From contig NZ_CP090066.1 in assembly GCF_021391535.1 (NCBI RefSeq), positions 3,857,501 to 3,921,500 of the forward strand: a stretch of DNA of 64,000 bases, given 5' to 3'. Both the position numbers and the translations under genes were made by a program. This stretch comes from Aurantimonas sp. HBX-1. GTDB taxonomy: Bacteria; Pseudomonadota; Alphaproteobacteria; Rhizobiales; Rhizobiaceae. The notes beneath the pieces are model-generated. The model did not search any database, was not told the DNA's origin, and worked only from the letters and a program-made list of their open reading frames with translations. Shown here piece by piece: positions 43,065 through 52,541 of the stretch (positions are counted from its first letter, which is position 1; every line of letters starts with the position of its first letter).

Positions 43065-43652
43065 ATGAGTATTCGGGTTTCGGGCAAGCACATGGACGTC
43101 GGCGAGGCGTTCCGCGCGCGGATCGAGCAGCGGCTGGGCGATGCCGTCGACAAGTATTTCGACGGCAATTTCTCCAGCACCGTGGTGGTCACCAAGGACG
43201 GCCCGCGCTTCTCCACCGATTGCACCGTGCATCTCGACACCGGGGTGGTGTTCCAGGCCGCCGGCCAGGCGCACGATCCGGAAGCCTGTTTCGCCGACGC
43301 GGCCGAGCGCATCGAAAAGCGCCTGCGTCGCTACAAGCGGCGCCTGAAGGACCACCATCTGCACGCCAACGGGCAGCAGCGGGACATGGCGTACTCGGTC
43401 ATGGCCGCCATTCCCGACGAGCCGGAGGACGAGGTCCCGGAGGACTACTCGCCGGCGATCATCGCCGAGACGACGCTGAAGGTCGGCACGCTCTCGGTGG
43501 CGGGCGCGGTGATGGAACTCGACCGCCAGGACGGGCCCGTTGTGCTGTTCCGCAACGCCAAATCGGGCGACCTCAACATCGTCTTCCGCCGGCCCGACGG
43601 CAATTACGGCTGGGTGGACCCGTCGTCCTACGCCAAGGCCGGCGACGCTTGA
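43065..43652 (+). CDS. hpf: Ribosome hibernation promoting factor HPF (long form)
   Basis: Promotes 100S ribosome dimers in stationary phase. The 195-residue protein has the N-terminal S30AE domain (MSIRVSGKHMDVGEAFRARIEQRL, about 1-100), a linker, and the C-terminal dimerisation domain (LKVGTLSVAGAVMELDRQDGPVVLFRNAKSGDLNIVFRR region, about 135-190). This makes it the long form. The ATG has AAGGGAG six bases upstream; the upstream open frame is not used. It lies between rpoN and ptsN, a normal order. Confidence 0.94.
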   Translation: MSIRVSGKHMDVGEAFRARIEQRLGDAVDKYFDGNFSSTVVVTKDGPRFSTDCTVHLDTGVVFQAAGQAHDPEACFADAAERIEKRLRRYKRRLKDHHLHANGQQRDMAYSVMAAIPDEPEDEVPEDYSPAIIAETTLKVGTLSVAGAVMELDRQDGPVVLFRNAKSGDLNIVFRRPDGNYGWVDPSSYAKAGDA

Positions 43653-43711
43653 GCGCCACACAAGCTTGGTCGGCCAGGGTGACGCGCTCCGCAGCAAGAG
43701 GCAGTTCAGCG

Positions 43712-44176
43712 ATGGATTTCGAGACGCTCATCGAACCGGCCGCGATCCTGCCGGGCCTGAGGGCCAACTCCAAGAAGCAGGTCCTGCAGGAACTGGCCGA
43801 GAAGGCCGCGGAGCTGACCGGCCGTCCGGAGCGCGAGATCTTCGAGACCATCCTGCAGCGTGAGAAGCTCGGCTCAACCGGCGTCGGCAACGGCATCGCC
43901 ATCCCGCACGGCAAGCTGGAAGGCCTCGACCACATCGTCGGGGTCTTCGCCCGCCTCAGCCGGCCGGTGGAATTCGACGCGCTCGACGACCAGCCGGTCG
44001 ACCTCGTCTTCCTGCTGCTGGCGCCGGAAGGCTCCGGCGCCGATCACCTGAAGGCGCTGTCCAAGGTCGCCCGGCTGCTGCGCAATGCCGAGACGGTCGC
44101 GCAGATTCGCGCCTCGCGCGATGCCGGCGCCATCTACGCGCTGATGACCAGCGCCTCGGCCAAGAACGCCGCCTGA
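43712..44176 (+). CDS. ptsN: PTS-Ntr IIA component (EIIA-Ntr)
   Basis: Regulatory phosphocarrier of the nitrogen PTS that receives phosphate from NPr and influences potassium, nitrogen and stress responses. The 154-residue protein has the PTS EIIA type-2 fold with the phosphorylated histidine H66 in GNGIAIPHGK. LDDQPVDLVFLLLAPEG and HLKALSKVARLL are also characteristic. Its phosphorelay partners HPr and HprK are encoded at 51.9-53.3 kb; EI-Ntr (ptsP) is not in the window. Confidence 0.95.
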   Translation: MDFETLIEPAAILPGLRANSKKQVLQELAEKAAELTGRPEREIFETILQREKLGSTGVGNGIAIPHGKLEGLDHIVGVFARLSRPVEFDALDDQPVDLVFLLLAPEGSGADHLKALSKVARLLRNAETVAQIRASRDAGAIYALMTSASAKNAA

Positions 44177-44203
44177 GGGGTCCTCGCCACCAATCCGGAT
44201 AAA

Positions 44204-44240
44204 CAAAAGCGGGCGCGCCCTGAGGGCCGCCCGCTTCGTT
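44204..44240. terminator. Bidirectional terminator between ptsN and the DUF1150 gene
   Basis: AAGCGGGCG with CGCCCGCTT (plus an inner GCCC/GGGC stem) forms a strong hairpin at 44207-44236. On the minus strand it is followed by TTTTGTTTA, a good tract for the DUF1150 gene. On the plus strand the tract TTCGTTTGG is weaker but could serve ptsN. Confidence 0.75.
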
Positions 44241-44262
44241 TGGTTGCGCTGTCGCGCCGTGA

Positions 44263-44517
44263 TCAGTGGATGCTCACCGTCTGCAGCTCGTTCTCGTCGG
44301 CGCTGGCGAGAATGGTGCCGCGGTCGTCGGAGACCGCGAGCGGCGTGCCGTCGGCTGAGAACAGCGCCCAGAGCCGCAGGCCCGGCCGGATGGCCTGGGC
44401 CGAGGGGAAGCGGGCCCGGATGTCGTCGGAGGACATCTGGCGCAGATAGGCCAGGTCACCCTCGCCGATCGCCGCGAGGTCGGCCTCGCTGATAGCAATG
44501 TTGTGGTCGATCATCAT
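44263..44517 (-). CDS. DUF1150 family protein
   Basis: An 84-residue cytoplasmic protein of the alphaproteobacterial DUF1150 family. Core segments are LAAIGEGDLAYLRQMSSDDI, LRLWALFSADGTPLAVSDDR and the acidic end SADENELQTVSIH. The family has no established function, but its gene typically follows a small heat-shock protein gene, as here with a 33-bp gap, suggesting a shared stress role. The ATG at 44517 has GGAAACGTT upstream; an in-frame ATG seven codons earlier (44538) is the alternative. Confidence 0.85.
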   Translation of the reverse strand: MMIDHNIAISEADLAAIGEGDLAYLRQMSSDDIRARFPSAQAIRPGLRLWALFSADGTPLAVSDDRGTILASADENELQTVSIH

Positions 44518-44550
44518 AACGTTTCCTTTCAAGGCCAACGCGAGAGCCGG

Positions 44551-44985
44551 TCAGTCGTCGACCGCGATCTCGATCTTCCGGACGATCCGCTCCGGTTCGG
44601 GCTTGGCGAGGTCGATGAGCAGCAGCCCGTTCTTCAACTGCGCGCCGATGATCCGCATGCCCTCCGCCAGCAGGAAGCACTTCTGGAACTGCCGCGCCGC
44701 GATGCCGCGGTGCAGGAATTCCCGCTCGGCGTCGTCGCTCTGGCGGCCGCGGATCAGCAGCTGGTTCTCTTCGGTGGTGACCTCGAGATCCTCCGGGCGG
44801 AACCCGGCCACGGCGAGCGTGATGCGGATTAGATCCTGCGGGGCTTCGGACGACACCGAGGCGCGAACGCGCTCGATGTTGTAGGGGGGATAGCCGTCAC
44901 CGGCCTTGGCGATGCGTTCGAGCGTCTTCTCGACACTGTCGAAGCCGAGCAGCAACGGGCTGGAGAACGGCGTCATACGGCTCAT
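44551..44985 (-). CDS. Small heat-shock protein (Hsp20/IbpA-like)
   Basis: An ATP-independent holdase. The 144 residues have a short N-terminal arm (TPFSSPLLLGFDSVEKTLERI) and the alpha-crystallin domain with PPYNIER, ITLAVAGFRPEDLEVTTEENQLLIRG. AARQFQKCFLLAEGMRI and LKNGLLLIDL follow. A terminal IxI-type segment (RKIEIAV) is present. The ATG ending at 44985 has AAAGGA eleven bases upstream. This Shine-Dalgarno lies inside CAAAGGACTTTG, which can fold on itself, so heat-sensitive translation is possible. Next gene: DUF1150 partner. Confidence 0.9.
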   Translation of the reverse strand: MSRMTPFSSPLLLGFDSVEKTLERIAKAGDGYPPYNIERVRASVSSEAPQDLIRITLAVAGFRPEDLEVTTEENQLLIRGRQSDDAEREFLHRGIAARQFQKCFLLAEGMRIIGAQLKNGLLLIDLAKPEPERIVRKIEIAVDD

Positions 44986-45181
44986 GGCGTACAAAGTCCT
45001 TTGACAAGCGACTTGTGGGAAAAGCGGCCCGTCAGCGGCACCGCCTTCCTCTACCCGGCTCATATGGCGTCCCGATCCCTTCGCTTCAATCCGTTGCCGT
45101 CCTCGCTGCCAATCGTCGCGCGGATCCGTTGCGGAATCCTGAACGGTTCCGGCGGGTGTCCGCCCGACCGCGCGCCGCGGG

Positions 45182-45688
45182 TCAGGATGCCGTGTCGGCC
45201 GGACCCGGCTTGAACGCCAGCGCGACGCCGTTGAGGCAGTGGCGCTTGCCGGTCGGTGCCGGCCCGTCGTCGAAGATATGGCCGAAATGGCCGCCGCAGG
45301 TCGCGCAGTGGACCTCGGTGCGCGGCAGGATCAGCCGGTAGTCGGTGCGCGTCGCCACCGCCTCTTCCGACAGCGGCGCCCAGAAGCTTGGCCAGCCGGT
45401 GCCGGAATCGAACTTCGTCTTTGACGAATAGACCGGCGTGTCGCAGCCGGCGCAGGCATAGAGGCCACTCTTCTTGTTGTCGTTGAGGGGGCTCGAGAAC
45501 GGCCGTTCGGTCGCCTCCTCGCGCAGCACGGCGAACTGCTCCGGCGTCAGGCGCTGGCGCCATTCGTCGGGCGTGAAGGAAACGGGGAATTCCGTTTCGC
45601 TCGCGGCGCGGCTGCCGCTGAACAGCCCGCCACCGATCGCGGCCACCGCGGCGGCGGCTCCGGTCAACAGAACATTGCGCCTCAGCAT
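45182..45688 (-). CDS. msrB: Peptide methionine-(R)-S-oxide reductase MsrB, Tat-exported
   Basis: Repairs R-methionine sulfoxide in proteins. The 168-residue protein carries the MsrB domain with two zinc CxxC pairs (C79-C82 and C128-C131). The catalytic C151 lies in KRHCLNGVALAF, where the family usually has RYCINS-like sequence. The first 30 residues (MLRRNVLLTGAAAAVAAIGGG) form a twin-arginine-type signal, so the enzyme probably acts in the periplasm. The ATG at 45688 has AAGGAG seven bases upstream, excluding the longer frame. It lies in a small group of minus-strand stress genes. Confidence 0.92.
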   Translation of the reverse strand: MLRRNVLLTGAAAAVAAIGGGLFSGSRAASETEFPVSFTPDEWRQRLTPEQFAVLREEATERPFSSPLNDNKKSGLYACAGCDTPVYSSKTKFDSGTGWPSFWAPLSEEAVATRTDYRLILPRTEVHCATCGGHFGHIFDDGPAPTGKRHCLNGVALAFKPGPADTAS

Positions 45689-45869
45689 GCTCGATCTCCT
45701 TGCTCGGTTGTCAGGCTCTCGCCCACTGGGCGAGATGGTCGGGATTGCCGGCGGATCCTGCAAGGGGGCCCGGCCGGCGCGCACCGCATTGTGTTCGGCG
45801 CCCGTTGCGGCGCCGGGTCCGGAAGAGAAGCCGGGCCCCGCGCCGTCGGTGCGTCGCGGAGCCCGGGCC

Positions 45870-45900
45870 GTCCGGCCGGCGCGGATGCGCGCGGCCGGAC
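45870..45900. other. GC-rich hairpin downstream of the fasciclin gene
   Basis: GTCCGGCCGGCGCG and CGCGCGGCCGGAC pair with a single bulge immediately past the fasciclin stop. There is no T-tract, so it is at best a weak terminator or a 3'-end stabiliser. Confidence 0.4.
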
Positions 45901-45906
45901 CGCGGG

Positions 45907-46479
45907 TCAGCTCGCCGGCATCAGCACGGTGTCGATGACGTGGACGACGCCGTTCGACTGCATCACGTCGGCCTGCTCGACCGTCGCCTTGTTGCCCTGC
46001 GCGTCGGTGACGATGATGTTGTCGCCATCCATCGACAAAGTGATGTTCTCGCCGGCAACGGTCGGCGCCGGGTGCTCGCCGCCATCGTCCTCGATCATCT
46101 TCATCGCCGCCTCGGACGTCGCTGCCGCCGGGACCACGTGGTAGGTCAGGATCTTGGTCAGCTGCGCCTTGTTCTCCGGCTTCAGCAGTTCCTCGACGGT
46201 GCCGGCGGGAAGCTTCTCGAAGGCCGCGTTGGTCGGCGCGAAGACCGTGAACGGGCCCTCGCCGCTGAGCGTCTCCGCAAGGCCGGCGGCCTTCACGGCG
46301 GCGACGAGCGTCGTCAGGTTGGGGGCTGCCGAGGCGTTCTCGACGATGGTCTTGGACGGGTCCATGGCGACGCCGCCGACCATCGGCATGTCCTGCGCGA
46401 ATGCGGCGGGGCCGAAGCCGGCGGCGCCGACGGCGATCAGCGAAACGAAGGCGGTGCTGCGGATGAGATTCTTCAGCAT
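45907..46479 (-). CDS. Fasciclin (FAS1) domain secreted protein
   Basis: A 190-residue exported protein with a Sec signal peptide (cleavage near AAFAQ, residue 29) and one FAS1 domain. The conserved blocks are GPFTVFAPTNAAFEKLP (H1-like) and LTYHVVP with the terminal NGVVHVIDTVLMP. FAS1 proteins take part in adhesion or extracellular matrix; in rhizobia homologues affect symbiosis or surface properties, but nothing here specifies the role. A 20-residue insertion after YHVVPA (EAAMKMIEDDGGEHPAPTV) is noted. Monocistronic. Confidence 0.92.
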   Translation of the reverse strand: MLKNLIRSTAFVSLIAVGAAGFGPAAFAQDMPMVGGVAMDPSKTIVENASAAPNLTTLVAAVKAAGLAETLSGEGPFTVFAPTNAAFEKLPAGTVEELLKPENKAQLTKILTYHVVPAAATSEAAMKMIEDDGGEHPAPTVAGENITLSMDGDNIIVTDAQGNKATVEQADVMQSNGVVHVIDTVLMPAS

Positions 46480-46647
46480 GGTGGTTTCTCCCTGTGTTGA
46501 CGGTCCGGGGACCGCTGCTTCCGTGGGGAAGTCGGCGCAGCTACGGGAGCGGACGCCAACCGGCTTCGCCGCCTTCCATCACAACAAGTTTGGCGAAACG
46601 TGATGCGCCGTGGGGAACCGACACCGCTGCCCGGCAGGGAGTGCCGC

Positions 46648-47085
46648 TCAGTCGCCGCCCACCGGCCCGCGGTTGCGCTTGATGTCGCCGCGGCCCTTCT
46701 TGGCCTTCAGCCGGCGCTCGACGGAGCCGCGGGTGGGCTTGGTCTTGCGGCGCGGCGGCGGCGGCGGCTTCAGCGCCTCGCGGACCAGTTCGGCGAGGCG
46801 CTCGCGCGCATCCTCGCGGTTGCGGTCCTGGCTGCGGAAGCGGGACGCCTCGATCAGGATGTCGCCGTCCTTGGTGGCCCGGCGCCCGGCCAGCTTGAGC
46901 AGCCGCCGCCGCGCGTCGGGCGGCACCGCCTCGCAGCGCGACGCCTGGAAGCGCAGCTGCACCGCCGTCGAGACCTTGTTGACGTTCTGGCCGCCCGGGC
47001 CGCCGGCACGGATGAACTGCTCCTCGAGATCGGCCTCGGGGATGATCACCCGGCTGGTGACCTGAAGATCGTTGGCGGCTGCCAT
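46648..47085 (-). CDS. arfB: Alternative ribosome-rescue factor / peptidyl-tRNA hydrolase ArfB
   Basis: Releases stalled ribosomes without tmRNA. The 145-residue protein has the RF-1-like domain with the catalytic GGQ at 31-33 in AGGPGGQNVNK. The basic C-terminal tail (PPPPPRRKTKPTRGSVERRLKAKKGRG) enters the empty mRNA channel in homologues. Length is typical of YaeJ/ArfB. Stand-alone gene. Confidence 0.94.
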   Translation of the reverse strand: MAAANDLQVTSRVIIPEADLEEQFIRAGGPGGQNVNKVSTAVQLRFQASRCEAVPPDARRRLLKLAGRRATKDGDILIEASRFRSQDRNREDARERLAELVREALKPPPPPRRKTKPTRGSVERRLKAKKGRGDIKRNRGPVGGD

Positions 47086-47236
47086 GGCGGGACGCTCATC
47101 CTCCTCGTGCGCGGCACGGGCCGCCGCCCAACGGAGATAGCCGAGAATCGCCGTAAGGGGGAGCGCGCCGCCGGCACAGGCGGCGACGCGTCGTCAGGGG
47201 CCGGCCCCTCTGCGGGGGCCGAGCGGATGGCCGCGG

Positions 47237-48853
<1,617 letters not shown>

Positions 48854-48954
48854 CTCCCCATAGATCCGCGTGCCCTCGCCCGCGGCGACTGCTTGCAGCT
48901 AGATACTGCGGAGGGGCCCGTTCAGCAAGCTGTTGCGGCTGTTTTCCTTAACGC

Positions 48955-49007
48955 TGACAGTGACTTAATCGATTTAGCACTGTCATGTGCCGATTCAATC
49001 GTTTCGA
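48955..49007. promoter_or_regulatory. Paired LacI/GalR-type operator-like sites upstream of pckA
   Basis: Two 8-bp cores fitting AANCGNTT occur at 48967-48974 (AATCGATT) and 48997-49004 (AATCGTTT), with their central CG steps exactly 30 bp apart. The first lies in CTTAATCGATTTAG (12 of 14 symmetric), which is flanked by a perfect 8-bp inverted repeat TGACAGTG/CACTGTCA (48955-48962, 48978-48985). They are about 115-150 bp upstream of the pckA start. Confidence 0.5.
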
Positions 49008-49165
49008 TGCTGGCGCCGCGCGCCCTGACCTTGAGAAAATTCTTGCCGGGAACTTTGTTCGCGAGATCGCGCTTCCGTACCCATATGAGAGGGACGCTAT
49101 CCGCAGCCATGACTGGCGGGACCGGCCGAAACCCACCGGGAATCCTGCGGTTTCGGCGTAAATCT

Positions 49166-49176
49166 GACGTTACGTC
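49166..49176. promoter_or_regulatory. GACGTTACGTC palindrome upstream of chvI
   Basis: An 11-bp perfect odd-centred palindrome about 185 bp upstream of the chvI ATG, in an AT-richer stretch. It could be a regulator site of the chvI operon; the regulator is unknown. Confidence 0.35.
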
Positions 49177-49359
49177 TTTGTAATCTTCGCTTCCCGCCAC
49201 ATTTAGCGCAGATTGATGACGCGACTCGCCCCGTTCCGGAGGGGCTGCCGGTCGCGGCCTTTCGGAACCGACGGACGGCAGGCGCCGCCGAGACAGGCGC
49301 CGGCCTGCCCTGCTGACGGGTTGATGCCGCCGGGAGGGTGGAAACTGGAGAAGACCGCA

Positions 49360-50064
49360 ATGCCAACGATCGCTCTTGTCGACGACGACAGGAACATCCT
49401 CACCTCGGTATCGATCGCGCTCGAAAGCGAGGGCTATCGCGTCGAGACCTACACGGACGGCGCCTCCGCCCTGGAGGGCCTGCAGTCGCGGCCGCCGCAG
49501 CTGGCGATCTTCGACATCAAGATGCCGCGCATGGACGGGATGGAACTGCTGCGCCGGCTGCGGCAGAAATCCGACATCCCGGTGATCTTCCTGACCTCAA
49601 AGGACGAGGAGATCGACGAGTTGTTCGGGCTCAAGATGGGCGCCGACGACTATATCAGGAAGCCGTTCTCGCAGCGGCTGCTGGTCGAGCGGGTGCGGGC
49701 GATCCTGCGCCGCGGCCAGCCGCGCGACAACGCCGGCAAGAGCCCCAGCGCCACGCCGGAATCCTCCCTCGAGCGCGGCCAGCTGGTGATGGACCAGGAG
49801 CGCCACACCTGCACCTGGATGGGCCGCCCGGTGACCCTGACGGTGACCGAGTTCCTGATCCTGCATTCCCTCGCGCAGCGCCCCGGCGTGGTGAAGAGCC
49901 GCGACGCCCTGATGGACGCCGCCTATGACGAGCAGGTCTATGTCGACGACCGCACCATCGACAGCCACATCAAGCGGCTGCGCAAGAAGTTCAAGGTGAT
50001 CGACGACGACTTCGACATGATCGAGACGCTCTACGGCGTCGGCTATCGCTTCCGGGAAACCTGA
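49360..50064 (+). CDS. chvI: Response regulator ChvI
   Basis: An OmpR-family regulator that controls envelope, acid-response and symbiosis or virulence genes in rhizobia. The 234 residues have a receiver domain with phosphoacceptor D52 (LAIFDIKMPRMDG) and K101 (YIRKPF). A C-terminal winged helix follows (LTVTEFLILHSLAQRPGVVKSRDALMD; DDRTIDSHIKRLRKKF). The ATG at 49360 has GGAG nine bases upstream; the open frame upstream is not coding in character. Its kinase partner chvG starts 19 bp after its stop, and pckA is divergent. Confidence 0.96.
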   Translation: MPTIALVDDDRNILTSVSIALESEGYRVETYTDGASALEGLQSRPPQLAIFDIKMPRMDGMELLRRLRQKSDIPVIFLTSKDEEIDELFGLKMGADDYIRKPFSQRLLVERVRAILRRGQPRDNAGKSPSATPESSLERGQLVMDQERHTCTWMGRPVTLTVTEFLILHSLAQRPGVVKSRDALMDAAYDEQVYVDDRTIDSHIKRLRKKFKVIDDDFDMIETLYGVGYRFRET

Positions 50065-50083
50065 GGCCGCGCGAAGGCCACCG

Positions 50084-51904
50084 ATGGTATCGATCTCCGG
50101 CTCCGACGAGGAACAGGGCAGGCGTGCGGGCGTGCGGCGGCCGCCGCGTGACCTCGCCATGCGCAAGCGCCTGCGCCGCCTGCCGTTCATCCGCCGCGTG
50201 CTCTACCGGATGCGCTGGGCGCTAGGCCACACGATCTTCTCGTCGCTGACGCGGCGCATCGTCTTCCTCAACCTCGTCGCGCTGATCGTCCTCGTCTCGG
50301 GCATTCTCTACCTGAACCAGTTCCGCGCCGGGCTGATCGACGCGCGGGTTGAAAGCCTGCTCACCCAGGGCGAGATCATCGCCAGCGCCATCGCCTCCTC
50401 GGCGACGGTCGAGACCAATTCCATCACCCTCGACCCCGAACGGCTGCTCGAGCTGCAGGCCGGCGACACGCTGGCGCCGACTTCCGACACGGCGGAAAGC
50501 CTGGAATTCCCGATCAATCCCGAGCGGGTGGCACCGCTCCTGCGGCGGCTGATCTCGCCGACCCGCACCCGCGCCCGGCTCTACGACCGCGACGCCAACC
50601 TGATCCTCGATTCCCGGCATCTCTACTCGCGCGGCCAGATCCTGCGCTACGACCTGCCGCCGGTCGCCGACGAGGAGCCGACCTTCATCGAGGAGACGGT
50701 GTCGTTCGTGCGCCGGCTGTTCCAGCGCAGCGACCTGCCGGTGTATCGCGAGACGCCCGGCGGCTCGGGCACCGCCTATCCGGAGGTGATGAACGCCCTC
50801 ACCGGCGGGCCGGCCAGCGTCGTGCGCGCCACCGAGGGCGGCGAGCTGATCGTCTCGGTGGCGGTGCCGATCCAGCGTTTCCGGGCGGTGCTCGGCGTGC
50901 TGCTGCTGTCCACCCAGGGCGGCGACATCGACAAGATCGTCCAGGCCGAGCGCATGGCGATCGTGCGCGTCTTCGCCGTCGCGGCCGTGGTCGTCATCGT
51001 CCTGTCGACGCTGCTCGCCTCGACCATCGCGACGCCGCTGCGCCGGCTGTCGGCCGCCGCCATCCGCGTCCGGCGCGGCGTCAACGAACGCACGGCGATT
51101 CCCGATTTCGGCGACCGGGCCGACGAGGTCGGCAATCTCGCGACGGCGCTGCGGGGCATGACCAACGCCCTCTATGCGCGCATGGACGCGATCGAATCCT
51201 TTGCCGCCGACGTCTCGCACGAGCTGAAGAATCCGCTGACCTCATTGCGCAGCGCCGTCGAGACGCTGCCGCTCGCCCGTAACGAGGCCTCGCGCGAACG
51301 CCTGCTGGAGATCATCCAGCACGACGTGCGACGCCTCGACCGGCTGATCACCGACATCGCCGACGCCTCGCGGCTCGACGCCGAGCTGGCCCGGCAGATC
51401 GCCGCCAAGGTCGACCTCGCCGGCCTGCTGCGTTCGGTGGTCGACGGGGCCCGCGGCCACGGCCGCGACGGGCGGAACGTCTCGATCAGCTTCGAGCCGC
51501 AGCCGCTCCCGACCTCGGTCAAGGGCGGCTACAACGTCACCGGTCACGACCTGAGACTGAGCCAGGTGTTTACCAATCTCATCGAGAACGCGCGGTCCTT
51601 CGTGCCGACGGAGAACGGCCGGATCAGGGTCCTGCTGCGGCGGCGCGGCCAGCGGGTGATCGTGACGGTGGAAGACAACGGGCCGGGCATCCAGGCCGAG
51701 TTCATCGACCGGATCTTCGAGCGCTTCTACACCGACCGCCCGTCCGGCGAGGCGTTCGGGCAGAACTCCGGTCTCGGCCTGTCGATCAGCCGGCAGATCG
51801 TCGAGGCGCATGGCGGCACGATCCGCGCCGAGAACATCCTCGATCCGGCGGCGCCAAACGGCGTCGCGGGGGCGCGCTTCATCGTCTCGCTGCCAGCCGA
51901 ATGA
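50084..51904 (+). CDS. chvG: Sensor histidine kinase ChvG (ExoS)
   Basis: A membrane sensor kinase for ChvI. The 606 residues have a cytoplasmic N-terminus, TM1 (about 60-78), a large periplasmic sensor domain (79-292), TM2 (293-314) and a HAMP domain. HisKA with H379 in FAADVSHELKNPLTSL and HATPase with N-box QVFTNLIENA and G-boxes VEDNGPGI and NSGLGLSIS follow. In rhizobia the periplasmic inhibitor ExoR, not seen here, controls this kinase. The gene overlaps hprK by 4 bp. Confidence 0.96.
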   Translation: MVSISGSDEEQGRRAGVRRPPRDLAMRKRLRRLPFIRRVLYRMRWALGHTIFSSLTRRIVFLNLVALIVLVSGILYLNQFRAGLIDARVESLLTQGEIIASAIASSATVETNSITLDPERLLELQAGDTLAPTSDTAESLEFPINPERVAPLLRRLISPTRTRARLYDRDANLILDSRHLYSRGQILRYDLPPVADEEPTFIEETVSFVRRLFQRSDLPVYRETPGGSGTAYPEVMNALTGGPASVVRATEGGELIVSVAVPIQRFRAVLGVLLLSTQGGDIDKIVQAERMAIVRVFAVAAVVVIVLSTLLASTIATPLRRLSAAAIRVRRGVNERTAIPDFGDRADEVGNLATALRGMTNALYARMDAIESFAADVSHELKNPLTSLRSAVETLPLARNEASRERLLEIIQHDVRRLDRLITDIADASRLDAELARQIAAKVDLAGLLRSVVDGARGHGRDGRNVSISFEPQPLPTSVKGGYNVTGHDLRLSQVFTNLIENARSFVPTENGRIRVLLRRRGQRVIVTVEDNGPGIQAEFIDRIFERFYTDRPSGEAFGQNSGLGLSISRQIVEAHGGTIRAENILDPAAPNGVAGARFIVSLPAE

Positions 51905-52362
51905 GCCGCGCCTCGAACGTCCACGGCTCGGCGGTGCTGATCGGCGGCACGGGAATCCTGGTCCGCGGTCCGGCGCGCAGCGGCAAGTCCGCGCTCTGCC
52001 TCTCGACCCTGCGGCGGGCCGCCTCGCTGGGACTGGACAGCGCCCTCGTCGCCGACGACCGGGTGGAGATCGAGGCCGGGCCGCACGGTCTGGTCATGTC
52101 GGCTCCCGCGGCGCTGCGGGGTCTGATCGAGATTTCCGGCGTCGGCATCGTGCCGGAACGGGAGGCCGGTTCCGCGCCGCTGGCGCTGGTGGTCGATCTC
52201 TGCGCGCCGGACGCCATCGACCGGATGCCGGAGGAGGCGGACGCCTCGGTCAGCATCCTCGGCATTCCGGTCCGCCTGGTACGGCTGCCGGCGCGCTCCG
52301 CCGCCTTCGGCGCCGACGTGCTGGTCTCGCTGGCCCTCGCCGATGCGCGGGCGGCCGGCTGA
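51901..52362 (+). CDS. hprK: HPr kinase/phosphorylase, short alphaproteobacterial form
   Basis: Phosphorylates and dephosphorylates a serine of HPr. The 153-residue protein consists only of the C-terminal kinase domain. Walker A is GPARSGKSALCL (residues 23-34), followed by VADDRVEIE and the HprK signature in LRGLIEISGVGIV. The N-terminal domain of Gram-positive HprK is missing, as usual in rhizobia. The Walker A has ARS where most homologues have SGS. It is translationally coupled to chvG (ATGA overlap), connecting two-component and PTS signalling. Confidence 0.92.
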   Translation: MSRASNVHGSAVLIGGTGILVRGPARSGKSALCLSTLRRAASLGLDSALVADDRVEIEAGPHGLVMSAPAALRGLIEISGVGIVPEREAGSAPLALVVDLCAPDAIDRMPEEADASVSILGIPVRLVRLPARSAAFGADVLVSLALADARAAG

Positions 52363-52541
52363 AATGCCACGAAAGCAGCAGCTTCGGGCTGATCATTTAG
52401 CTTGCGTATCGCCTGCCAGATGGTGAGGATGCGCGCCCATATACCGAACCGCCGTCTGTTGCCCTTCCGGGGCCGGCCGGTTTCGGCCGCCTACCAGGGA
52501 GCCAGTCGGATGGCCCGCCAGACAATCGGAGCGTTCGCCGG

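Larger units (their letters stand above)
48854..49359. promoter_or_regulatory. Divergent pckA-chvI regulatory region
   Basis: The 506 bp between the two start codons contain no supported gene and are more AT-rich than their surroundings near 48940-49220. They hold the inverted repeat and paired operator-like sites described separately, a GACGTTACGTC palindrome nearer chvI, and several GANTC sites. An open minus-strand frame (48922-49200) shows no family resemblance. Confidence 0.6.

Noticed and set aside
48922..49200. A 92-codon minus-strand frame in the pckA-chvI gap
   Set aside because: It covers the operator-like inverted repeat, has codon use unlike the genome and resembles no known protein.
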